DNA from: Phytophthora hibernalis
Taxonomy: Eukaryota; Oomycota; Peronosporomycetes; Peronosporales; Peronosporaceae
DNA: 64,000 bases
Assembly: GCA_012656075.1 (NCBI GenBank)
Contig: JAAKBF010000250.1
Coordinates: forward strand, 62,001 to 126,000
Direction of reading: 5' to 3'
The position numbers and the translations under genes were made by a program. Below are positions 34,021 through 42,978 of the stretch, one piece after another; position 1 is the stretch's first letter; every line of letters starts with the position of its first letter. The notes below the pieces were generated by a model. That model was not told the DNA's origin. It saw nothing but the letters and a program-made list of their open reading frames with translations, and ran no database searches.

Positions 34021-34782
34021 TCATTCACTATTATCCGATGCCACTGCACGTTGTGTTTCTTGACTAAGTAGATGCCGAAGCAGCACTTCCATGGTGGCAG
34101 ATTGCCGCTCTAACTGCGCGATAACACCATCCAAGAGATCGTTCTGCGCCTGAATGACGTCTGCAAGCTCCAAATGACAAGAATCCTTCGAAGTTGTCGC
34201 AGCAGGTCGGGGTATCGTCACATCTGGTACACCTTGTTGCAGTGAAGTTGAAGCAGTCGGTCGATCTCCTGGAGAATTTGAACTCGAGCATTCGTCACTC
34301 GAAGCCTGATTAATTATCAGCATCGGGTTCTGCTCAACAACCACAGCATCGCCAGCATTTATTGACGTTTGGGTCTCCTCCTCAGCTCTTGTGTAAGCAT
34401 CGTCACCTTCAGACGTGGTTATCGGGGCGTAGCCATTCTCCGAGCTCCAACTGTCTTCATTGCGCTGGCGTTTGTATCCCGTATGCTTCACTAGCGCCCG
34501 CTGGATTGTGCGTGTCGAGCACTCGTAGCCGAATTTGTCCTTCAGTTGCTTGGCAGAAAGCTTCTCCGCTGTAGCAACTTGGGCTAATTCCTCCACCTGC
34601 TGGTCGGACAGACGTCGTGGCGCCCCCTGAGGCTTTGACGCAGTATAACCTTCCAATACACGGTGCACCGTATCGTATGAGCGCTTGAGCGTCTTGGTGA
34701 TGGCTCGCAGACTGTCGCCGGCGCGCCACATGCTCTTGATGCGCTCGCGCTCGGCGCTAGTCAGTGACGGACCCCGACCCAT
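34021..34782 (-). CDS. Tc1/Tc3-type helix-turn-helix protein without transposase domain
   Basis: One unbroken exon of 253 residues. Residues 1-110 match the paired-like DNA-binding region of Tc1/Tc3 transposases: a first helix-turn-helix (SAERERIKSMWRAGDSLRA), a GRPR-like hook that reads KPQGAPRRLS, then a second helix-turn-helix (SAKQLKDKFGYECSTRTIQR). After HTGYKRQ the DDE catalytic domain of a transposase is missing. In its place are about 110 disordered, acidic and serine-rich residues and a C-terminal helix with heptad-like leucines (VIQAQNDLLDGVIAQLERQ). The likely role is transcriptional regulation or chromatin binding by a domesticated protein. The start at 34782 opens the first HTH; upstream in-frame ATGs lie in or beyond the neighbouring gene. 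Confidence 0.7.
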   Translation of the reverse strand: MGRGPSLTSAERERIKSMWRAGDSLRAITKTLKRSYDTVHRVLEGYTASKPQGAPRRLSDQQVEELAQVATAEKLSAKQLKDKFGYECSTRTIQRALVKHTGYKRQRNEDSWSSENGYAPITTSEGDDAYTRAEEETQTSINAGDAVVVEQNPMLIINQASSDECSSSNSPGDRPTASTSLQQGVPDVTIPRPAATTSKDSCHLELADVIQAQNDLLDGVIAQLERQSATMEVLLRHLLSQETQRAVASDNSE

Positions 34783-34853
34783 ATAGACACAAATTTTGAG
34801 TCCTGATACAAAAATTGTGTCGAAATGTGATTTATCAAAGCGTATCATTGGCG
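34783..34853. promoter_or_regulatory. 71-bp divergent promoter
   Basis: Only 71 bases separate the start codons of the HTH protein (-) and the CinA/nucleotidylyltransferase fusion (+). Both promoters and 5' untranslated regions must overlap each other or the coding sequences. AT-rich (tacaaaaattgtgtcg, tgatttatcaaag). Confidence 0.6.
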
Positions 34854-36227
34854 ATGATCGAGCGCCTGCTGGCGGCTGTGTACGCCCGCGAGCCGCATGT
34901 GAAGGTGGTAGCGGCTGTGACAGGTGGTGGTGTGTCCGTGGCCGAGAGCTTATTCCGCCCCGGTAGCTCCTCCACCATGTTGCACTTCGCAGTGCCCTAT
35001 TCACGCGCGAGTCTGCAGTCGTTTCTGAGTTCGGTGCCCTCGACGTCCTCCAAGCTCAAATTCTGCTCTGCAGAGACGTCAGAGCGCATGGCGCTGGCTG
35101 CATGGAAACATGCCAATGAAATGACGCGACTGGAGGCGGAGGAAGACGACACCCAAGCTGCGACGACGGTATCCAGCGCTTTGAAGCGCTTCCGAGCGTC
35201 TCTGGGCATCGCGTGCACGGCTGGACTGGCGACCAATTACCCCAAGAAGGGACCGCACGAGTGCTTCCTGTCAGTGTGTCGAGCTCGCTCTGTGAGTAGT
35301 GACATTATGTTTTTGCGACCAACATGTGAGACGTACCATCTCCAATTGGACAAGACGCTGGGACGCTCGAGGACTGAGGAAGATCATATTGTGAGTCGCT
35401 GGCTCGTGTATCTTCTAGCCAAGTCTGCTGAAGCGGATTCCGATACTTGCGCGGCTTTGTATGACGAACTGATGTCTGCGCAGTCGGGGAGCGATGCGTT
35501 GGTGAAGTTAACTCTCGACGGTAAAGATGATGCGAGTGCAAACAACCCGCTGCATGAAATTTGCAGTGGGAAGGCGAATCAGCTCGTTAGCGTTGCATTT
35601 TTGCCGGCGGAAACAAATGACAGTGCTACAATTGTAGCGACGCAAGGGTTTGACTTCCGCGGGTTGATCCTGCCTGGCTCTTTCAACCCGCTGCACAAGG
35701 GTCACGTGGATCTGGCCCGCGTCGCTCAACAGCTGATCAAGTCGCGGACGGGCGTCGATTTGCCGGTTGCATTCGAACTTGCAGTGGCCAATGCAGACAA
35801 AGGTGCAATCGAATCGTCAACGATCTCGACTCGCGTTGCGCAGTTCACGGATAACTCGTCGGGACTTGGTGCGTGGCCCGTGCTGGTCACGAATGCCACA
35901 CTCTTCGGTCAGAAAGCCGAGCTGCTTCCTGGCTGTGCGTTCGTCATTGGTGCCGACACGGCAGTTCGCATCGTTGACAAGAAGTACTACGACATGGACG
36001 AGCACAAGATGGGGCTGGCGCTGGACCACATCGCACGCAACGACTGCTCCTTCGTGGTGGCTGGTCGATTCGACAACAAAATTGAGAACCGCTTCATATC
36101 CGCTGATGAAGTACTGGAAAAGTACGTGCCGCCTGTGTTTCGCCACCTTTTCATCCCGCTGCCCGAGTCCACGTTCCGCAACGATATCTCATCGACGGAG
36201 CTCCGCCGTCAGATGGCTACATCATAA
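34854..36227 (+). CDS. CinA-like / nucleotidylyltransferase fusion protein
   Basis: Single exon, 457 residues. The N-terminal half follows the CinA C-terminal (nicotinamide-nucleotide amidase) fold: TGGGVSVAESLFRPGSSST, then FAVPYS, then GIACTAGLATNYPKKG. The serine of the usual ESCTGG is not seen (AAVTGG), so amidase activity is doubtful. The C-terminal half (about residue 265 on) is a nucleotidylyltransferase with LPGSFNPLHKGHVDLA, the GxFxPxHxGH nucleotide-binding motif, and the matching NDISSTELRRQ end motif. Plants have a similar protein. A role in NAD or nucleotide repair is inference. It is divergent from the HTH gene, 71 bp away. Confidence 0.8.
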   Translation: MIERLLAAVYAREPHVKVVAAVTGGGVSVAESLFRPGSSSTMLHFAVPYSRASLQSFLSSVPSTSSKLKFCSAETSERMALAAWKHANEMTRLEAEEDDTQAATTVSSALKRFRASLGIACTAGLATNYPKKGPHECFLSVCRARSVSSDIMFLRPTCETYHLQLDKTLGRSRTEEDHIVSRWLVYLLAKSAEADSDTCAALYDELMSAQSGSDALVKLTLDGKDDASANNPLHEICSGKANQLVSVAFLPAETNDSATIVATQGFDFRGLILPGSFNPLHKGHVDLARVAQQLIKSRTGVDLPVAFELAVANADKGAIESSTISTRVAQFTDNSSGLGAWPVLVTNATLFGQKAELLPGCAFVIGADTAVRIVDKKYYDMDEHKMGLALDHIARNDCSFVVAGRFDNKIENRFISADEVLEKYVPPVFRHLFIPLPESTFRNDISSTELRRQMATS

Positions 36228-36351
36228 ACCTATAAACCGTTTCTCATTGGCTGATTCCCATCTTAAATCTAGGTATTGCTATAGATTATCGAAGTTTCCC
36301 CTTTCATTTGGATATTCGCCAAAAGATCACAGCGCAGCACCGAGAAGCCCC

Positions 36352-37262
36352 ATGTCGAGACGATACGACGGCCGCACAACCACCTTCTCCCCGGAAGGTG
36401 CACCTGCTTCCTATCTACAGCTACCCGATCCTCAACCTCCCGTTGCAATCTACCTTTAGTGTCTAATGTATCGCGTGTAATTACGTGGATCCTAGGCCGC
36501 CTTTTCCAGGTGGAGTATGCCATGGAAGCCATCAACAATGCCGGCTCGGCTGTGGGCATCCTCGCGAAGGACGGAATCGTCATTGCAGGTCCGTAGAATC
36601 GACATCCTTGTTGTTGTGCGTTGCACTGACATGATTTTGTGTCTGCAGCGGAGAAGAAGACGGTGTCGAAGCTGTTGACCCCCAGCAAGACGAGCGAGAA
36701 GACCATCAAGCTGGACGACCACCTGATCTGTGCTGTGGCCGGTCTTACGGCCGACGCCAACATCCTCGTGAACTACGCGCGGCTATCAGCGCAGCGTTAC
36801 GAGCTGGCGTACCAAGAGAAGGAGCCGTGCGAGCAGCTGGTGCAGACCATTTGCAACTACAAGCAGGCGTACACGCAGTTCGGCGGCCAACGCCCCTTTG
36901 GTGTGTCCTTCCTGTATGCTGGATGGGACCGCCACCACGGCTTCCAGCTGTACCACAGCGACCCCAGTGGAAACTACGGCGGCTGGAAGGCCACTGCCAT
37001 TGGTGCCAACAACCGCGCCGCCAAGAGCATGCTCAAGAGCGATTACGAGGAGGGCTTGACGGTCGAAGAAGCGCTGGCCTTCTCGGTCAAGGTCATGAAC
37101 AAGACCATGGACTCGACTACCCCCACGGCAGAGAAGCTCGAGTTCACGACGGTCACTCAAAACGCCGAGGGCAAGATCGTGCACCGCCAACTGACTGAGA
37201 AGGAGACGAAGGAGCTGCTGGAGAAGGCGGCTGCGGACACGGCCTCCTCGGGCGACATGTAA
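36352..37262 (+). CDS. PSMA4: 20S proteasome subunit alpha type 4
   Basis: Alpha-ring subunit of the 20S proteasome, 250 residues. Exons 36352-36397, 36496-36588 and 36649-37262 join by GT-AG introns of 98 and 60 bp. The alpha-type N-terminal signature MSRRYDGRTTTFSPEGRLFQ is split by the first intron inside the glycine codon. The rest shows VEYAMEAINNAGSAVGI and GLTADANILVNYAR. As in alpha subunits generally, the catalytic N-terminal threonine is absent. The C-terminal acidic/lysine-rich tail (ELLEKAAADTASSGDM) is short. The 124-base gap upstream is the promoter; it contains CATTGGCTGAT, which includes an inverted CCAAT box. Confidence 0.95.
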
Positions 37263-37396
37263 GCAGCATGTCTTTAAACACGTTACTGGAAAGCAGGCAT
37301 CAGCGCCGTAGCTTTTGACGTTCACCCCAAAATTCTTTGGTGTTGGTGTCCTTACCACGAATGAAAGACCAAAAACAGGATTCCATTAGTTTGCAC

Positions 37397-38258
37397 CTAT
37401 ATACCGCCACCTGCTACGCCCGTAGATGCTTTGTCAGCTGCGTTGGCAGCGCTCGTTGCTACTCCAGTAGTAGCGGCGGCCACCTTATCTATTTGACTTT
37501 CTGCCTTATCCCCGACACGAGCAGCGCAGCTGGACAAGTCCGTTCCACAAATCATAAACGTCACGACCAGCGCGAGCACAGCCAGCGCCAACGCAGTGTA
37601 GATCCAGTACTTGACGTTCATCCACCAATACGCGTTCTTGAGCTTCTTGGCGGATTTTTCATATTTCAAGGCGTCCTGCTGCAGTTTGTTGGTGCGTGTG
37701 ACCAGCAGCTCAATCTTCTCGCCACGCTCCATCAACTGTCCACAAAGCACAAATGTGTTAGCAAAACTCATGATACAGCACTAAAAACACATGAAGTCAC
37801 ACCTGGTTGACATTATCGATCATGAGCGTCTTGACACGCTCCATCTTCTGCCGAACCTGCGACATGGGCGTCTCGAGTTTATAGTTGTCGTACTTCTTCA
37901 TGAGCGTGTCCAGCGTCGGATTGAAAGGCGCCATGGCGTACGCCAGAGCTGTCTGCGCCTGCTGCTTGTACTTGGCCAGGAACAGCGTCTGCAACTCGGC
38001 CAGCATCATGAACGCCACGTTCGCATGCACGCGCTCCTCCGCCATACACATATACGTGATGCCGTCGTCGTGGAGGAAGAAAAAGTTGAACTCGTTGTAC
38101 GGGAACACGCTCTTGGAGGCTGCAGCCGACGCGTTGGGTTCGTGCTGCGACAAGTGCTTGAGCACAGCGCGCGTGACAGTCGGGAAGTTGCCGCTCTGGT
38201 CCGTGTGCTCACACAGAACGCTCTGCTGGCGCGCAACCAACGTGTAGACAATCGACAT
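37397..38258 (-). CDS. VAMP7-like longin R-SNARE
   Basis: 264 residues from two exons (38258-37803 and 37735-37397; intron 67 bp). Domains are a longin domain from MSIVYTLVARQQSVLCEH (1-120), an R-SNARE helix (VRQKMERVKTLMIDNVNQ across the intron to LLVTRTNKLQQDALKYEK), a WWM linker and a transmembrane segment (IYTALALAVLALVVTFMI). Such proteins drive fusion with vacuole or late endosome. The start at 38258 is chosen because the longin domain begins there; 20 extra in-frame residues upstream do not fit the family. About 45 residues follow the membrane span, ending in an alanine/threonine-rich amphipathic stretch. Most family members end soon after the span. Confidence 0.9.
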
Positions 38259-38368
38259 CGATACTGTCAATGACCTTTCGTCGCGATCCAAAGTGTATCC
38301 ATGTTCCATTTTGGCCAATCATATCGTTCCATGTCTATTGGCCCATTTTGAGTCAAATTGGGACCAGC
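38259..38368. promoter_or_regulatory. 110-bp divergent promoter with two CCAAT boxes
   Basis: It separates the VAMP7-like gene (-) from the PAN/Apple gene (+). It holds CCAAT at 38315-38319 and its reverse complement ATTGG at 38337-38341, 17 bases apart, an arrangement seen in bidirectional promoters. Confidence 0.5.
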
Positions 38369-38919
38369 ATGACACGGAGAGTTGTGACGCGGCTTGTCTT
38401 CACTGCGCTCTTCACCTTCCTGTGGTTGCCATGCATCTCATCCCAGAGCGACGTCACTAAAATAACAGATACTTTGTCAAAACCGCAGCAGAGAACAGAC
38501 AGCGACGTCACTGCTAATACCGATACCGACTGCAACTCGTTGACGGGCCCGTTTTGCACGCACATTGGCTCCATGGCGCTCTTCGCCCCGTACATGACTC
38601 CCATCTCCCCTAGGGACCTGCAACTTGAAGGCAACGAAGTGTCTCGCTACATGGCCAAGACTGACGAGGGTGACACCAAGTGGCAGCGGAAACAGTGCTT
38701 TTTCCAACACTTTTCCAGCTCGTGGATGGACAGCGGGGCGACGCCAACGACCTCATGAACCAGCAAGTTGCCAGTGTAGACGAGTGCGAGAAGCTCTGTT
38801 GCGACCACGCCGAGTGCCAGTCGTTCACGTTCTGGCGCGGACGCACGTGTTTCTTGCGCGCTAAGAGCAACGCCCCTCGCAAGGATAGCGACTCGTTCTC
38901 TGGTATTCGCTTGACCTAA
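38369..38919 (+). CDS. Small secreted PAN/Apple-domain protein
   Basis: 156 residues after one inferred 80-bp intron (38639-38718; GTGTCT donor, acceptor after ttttccaacacttttccag). Residues 1-27 form a signal peptide (VFTALFTFLWLPCISSQS). The C-terminal 65 residues are a PAN/Apple module: SVDECEKLCCDHAECQSFTFWRGRTCFLRAK, with the cysteine spacing of the fold. PAN/Apple domains bind carbohydrate or protein; in Phytophthora they occur in CBEL-type wall proteins and secreted lectins. Without the intron the first frame would end at 38758 in a non-homologous tail. The role of this protein is unknown. Confidence 0.7.
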
Positions 38920-39027
38920 ACGCCAGCTTGTTAGATCAATTTTGAATTTTTTTGTTAATGCGGAATCCTTATAAAGAGGTTCAAGTTGAAGTTGGCAGGA
39001 GTGATTGTCATTCTTCAAAGTGCCGCC

Positions 39028-41039
39028 ATGGCCACAGCACGCGGCCAAGAGGTGGAGACTGGATGGAACACCTTCACTCGAGATGAGGTGGCAACTCTTA
39101 GTATAGTTAGTGTGTGTATGTAGCGCTGATGACTGTTGTGGACAGGTTTTAGGGCGTATTGAGGCGCTGGCGGCGGAGTTCCTGGAGAGTTTATCGGTGC
39201 GGTCAAGACCTGCGCATTAATTTGTGCACAATAACTGACGACGCTAACGTACAGGAGGGGAAAGTGCTGGAGCTCGAGGCTGTAAGCAGTAAACGATATC
39301 TTTTGTGTAGGATTAGGGAAGATTTGTTGACTTGCAGTGAAGTTGAAGCGCAATACGTCGGCGATGATCTACGATCACGAGAACCAGCGACAAGTGCACG
39401 GCAACGATAAACGCTGTGTCAAGTTGGTATCAGAGTGAATGACGTGTCTGTTACTTGTTTTGGATCGCTGCTGCTTAACTCGTGCACGTGTACAGAATCG
39501 GCAGGGAGGCAGGAGATACACTGGTATCTGGCTCATCTTGCAGACGGCACACGCTCTGCTCACAGAAAACAAAACGGCCACCCAGGTTTGTCGCTTTGCT
39601 TTTCTGTCGTTGGGATCTTCTCTTCGTTGTTATTAAACTGCTCGAACTTGTTTCAGCGAGATGTTTACTACCTGCATCCATTCTTCAAAGGTCAAAGCGA
39701 AGCCGACGAAGCGATCTTAGGTTGAAATCTTCCAGGTATCGACGTTCGTTGCCAGTACTTTGTTTTAATCTCGTACGCGTACACGCGTCACTTGTAGACG
39801 CTGGAGGCATTCTAGGTGTCCCAAGAGGATGCATGAACATTGTAGGTGCGACAAAAGGCTGCTTCACCGGGGATTTAAGTATTTCGGTAAGTACCCGCTG
39901 CATGTCTGAGGTTGAATACCTCTATAAGCTGCCTTACCCTATTAAACTTGGACCCGTAGAGAGGTGGCCAATGGAGGCATTTCGGGAGTGGAGAAGAGGT
40001 CTCTATCACTCAAGAGCTTTTGCAGCTGAAGCCTAGCAATCTGTGTGCACAATCCGTTGTTATTGCTATTGGATTATAGCACTCATTTTGTTGAATCATT
40101 CTCCAGGCACAGCAATGCGAAGTTCATCGTCGTGGTTGAAAAGGACGGTAGGTGGAAACAATGCAACACACATGTTTGGCTTACTGACGTATAATTTTAC
40201 TGAAGGAATTTTCAATCGACTGAGGTACGCCAAGTGCAAGATTCAATAATGTGTGTTTGCTTTTTACCGAGTGTGTTTTCATCATGCTAGAGAGGATAAG
40301 TTCTTCGAAAAGGTCCCAAGTATCTTGGTGACCGGCCGTGGATTTCCAGATCTAGCAACTAGGTATTCTTTTTCAGGACGTAGCGAGTCACTTTCAGCAT
40401 CTACTCACACTGAGTTCGTCGCGGTCAGAATGTTTGTGAGCCTGCTGAGCCATGCTCTCGGAATTCCAGTCATTGGCCTATGCGACTGCAACCCGTTCGG
40501 TTTGTCGATCATGGTAAGAGGTGATGACACAAAAATAATTCGGAGCGTGTACTTACACATTCTTTTGTAGCTCACATATAAGCTAGGGTCGGCTCGGATG
40601 CCACTGGAGTCCCTACAATATGGTACGCTTGGCACAAAGGTATCTCGTTTCTGTTGAGGCGATTAACAAGCATTTACTTATAATCGCAGCCGTTGATATA
40701 AAGTGGATTGGGCTTCGTCCATCTCAAATCGCGAACTTGGGCTTACCACAGTCATCTCTTAAGGCGCTGACCCGGAAAGATATCGCCGTAGCGGACTCCC
40801 TTCTGCAGGCAGGCTTCATCCAGGTGAACAAGATAAGATTCAGTACGGCACCACATCCAGTGTCTGACCTGTACAGTACCATGTGATGCCAGGCCAACGA
40901 ACGATACAAGGACGAAGTTGAAATGTGGCTGAGTGGCTCGCTGCCATGGAAAATTGAGCTTGAAGCTCTTCACTTCTTAGGGTTTACGTTCTTGACCTCA
41001 TTCCTTCAAGACAGCATCCAAAATGATAATTTTCTATAA
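39028..41039 (+). CDS. SPO11: SPO11, meiotic DNA double-strand break enzyme
   Basis: Topoisomerase VI-A-like protein that starts meiotic recombination. At least 14 small exons with GT-AG introns can be traced: 39028-39087, 39146-39196, 39255-39281, 39343-39426, 39496-39585, 39657-39720, 39798-about 39990, 40107-40147, 40206-40224, 40291-40362, 40429-40513, 40571-40622, 40690-40823 and 40893-41039. The catalytic tyrosine is in RDVYYLHPFFKGQ. The Toprim metal glutamate is in FIVVVEKDG. The Toprim Asp motif reads LCDCNPFG, with asparagine at the second position where many relatives have aspartate. WIGLRPSQI and the EALHFLGF C-terminus also match. The 3' end of exon 7 is unresolved. The stop lies 36 bases from the presenilin stop, convergent. 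Confidence 0.85.
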
Positions 41040-41075
41040 ACTTCCAAAAGCTATCGTTTGGCACTACCTGCTGTG

Positions 41076-42840
41076 TTATAGAGGCACGCCCATATTTAGT
41101 GCACTGCTCACAAAGTCCACGAACACCACTCGGAGCCAAAAGTACATCAAGACGGCCAGCAGAATAGAGATTGGCAGGGCGGGAAGTGCCTTCTGATACA
41201 TTCCGAGTAGAAACAATGTACCACCGAGACCCTGAAATAACGAAGTCAAATTGGTAAGCATAACGTGACGGTACATTGTTCCGAGGAGGAATTCGTACCA
41301 TGAGGACCGACACCAAACACCCGATCATCGCCGAAAAATCGTACTTGGCTGCTCGAGACACCAACACGCTGTAAAAGACGAAATCTCCTAATCCCAGCTT
41401 GATCGTCTCGTCCACCTCTGCGGTTCATGCCACACAGCAACACGTCAACCAAAACGCAACAAGTAATGTTTTCAACGTACCTCCTTCTTCAGTGATGTAC
41501 TTCTGGCACAGATCGTGCCACAGATCAGCTTCTCGACCATGATACCGCTCTATAATTTTGTCCACGCGGGAAATGGCTGATGGGTTGTGCTTAGTGTAGA
41601 AATCAATCAGCCGAATGCGGAGCTGTCCTTGACGAGGTGTCAGAGACGCAGACGCAGTAGACGTGGGGACTGTTGGTGCGTCTCGCGGTAAGCCACGTTG
41701 GAGAGGGATTTCCGACTCGCATTGGTAATACACATTCTCGCGCCCGGGTGTAGCCGCGCTACTTGAGTGGTCACGGCGAATTTCCGCTTCGTAAAGAAGT
41801 CCTGCAAATACAAACATCCAGTACTCAAGTGAGAAAAGGAATGCGAACAGGTTGTCGAGTCTCTCATCCTTACCAGGCAACGGACGTCCCTCCTGCTGTA
41901 CGAGATTCACGAGCCATTTCAGCGGCCCGCACGGTGTAAGAACCGCGCACAAATCATAGAACGCGAGTACAATCACCAACGCCCAAGTACTCCACTCCGG
42001 AAACTGCCCCAGCTGCCAAGCCATGATCACCGACGTAGCAACCAAGTATGCTTGCGTCAGCCACATTGGCGTACCTTTCTGGTAAAAGATGGTCAACACA
42101 CCAACCACTGAGAAGTTGTACATGGCAAATAGCAGCGTGAACACGTCGACGGGGATCTGCATCTTGGCAATCACAATAACCAGCATGTTGCCACCCAACA
42201 TGCCGAGCAGCATCGCCGACGAAAACATCATGTACCCGATCAACATCTGCAGAACCACACAAAACCCCACCAATATTAATTTACCATTGACACAGGCCCA
42301 ACATAAGTATCTTGTGGCAGCCTCACCCTGTTGAAGTTGAACTTGTAGCAGCACACAATCACGAACGTCGCCACGAGGAAGAACGACACAATGGCCAGCG
42401 CGTTCACCAACGCATCCGTCATTTTTGTACCAGTTGACGCCCCTTTGTCCGATTCCGGTCCATACACCAAGTAGGCTCTGCATCACATATTATCAGACTC
42501 AGAAAGCACCCTCCCGATCATATTGGTCACGTACTCCGCGAGTGCCTTGGCCGAAGCTGGATCTACAACATTCAGCGACACGAAACTAACATTGCAACAA
42601 TGAATTAAACGTTAGTTAGCATTATATTTCTTTCAAAAAAATGAAAAGAGCTTTTAGATACCTGGCGAGCAGCATCGTGAGCGCTACGGGCCACACCACA
42701 GCGGAGAAGGAGCCAATGGAATGCAGCAGCTCCTCATGCGTAAAGCTGTCACCCTCCTCCTCGTCCTGCGATGGTTGACGCGTCCGCGTGGGCAGTAGTC
42801 GCTCGCGTACGTCGCCATCGCCCAGCTCGACCCCCGACAT
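41076..42840 (-). CDS. Presenilin, catalytic subunit of gamma-secretase
   Basis: Intramembrane aspartyl protease, 473 residues, nine predicted membrane spans. Six exons join in frame with GT-AG introns: 42840-42662, 42585-42535, 42477-42327, 42246-41481, 41417-41299 and 41231-41076. The first catalytic aspartate is in AFYDLCAVL, the second in KLGLGDFVFYSVLV, and the PAL motif is in ALPALPISILLA. The loop between the aspartates (residues about 265-380) is long and serine/threonine-rich, as in other presenilins. An N-terminal acidic tail (MSGVELGDGDVRERLLP) carries a possible ERLLP dileucine-like signal. It shares an 81-bp divergent promoter with the RCC1 gene. Needs partner subunits, which are not in this window. 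Confidence 0.95.
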
Positions 42841-42872
42841 TTCTACAAATAGTCGAGGGAGATGATCACAAA

Positions 42873-42978
42873 CCTACTGAACCGCATATAATTTTGGGAA
42901 CGCTGAAATACAGGTTTGACGATGGTCTCAGATCCTATTGAATCGCATAAAATTTTGGGAATGCTAAAAGACAGGTTT
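42873..42978. repeat. Two-copy direct repeat over a divergent promoter and start codon
   Basis: Bases 42873-42917 and 42934-42978 are about 82% identical over 45 bases at a 61-base spacing; the similarity also includes the ATG just before each copy. The right copy encodes PIESHKILGMLKDRF of the RCC1 protein. The left copy lies in the 5' region, where a frame change stops it from extending the protein. It looks like an old duplication of the start of the gene. Confidence 0.7.

Noticed and set aside
36639..37262. Proteasome subunit beginning at 36639
   Set aside because: The long open frame lacks the alpha-type N-terminus, which is found in two upstream exons joined by GT-AG introns.
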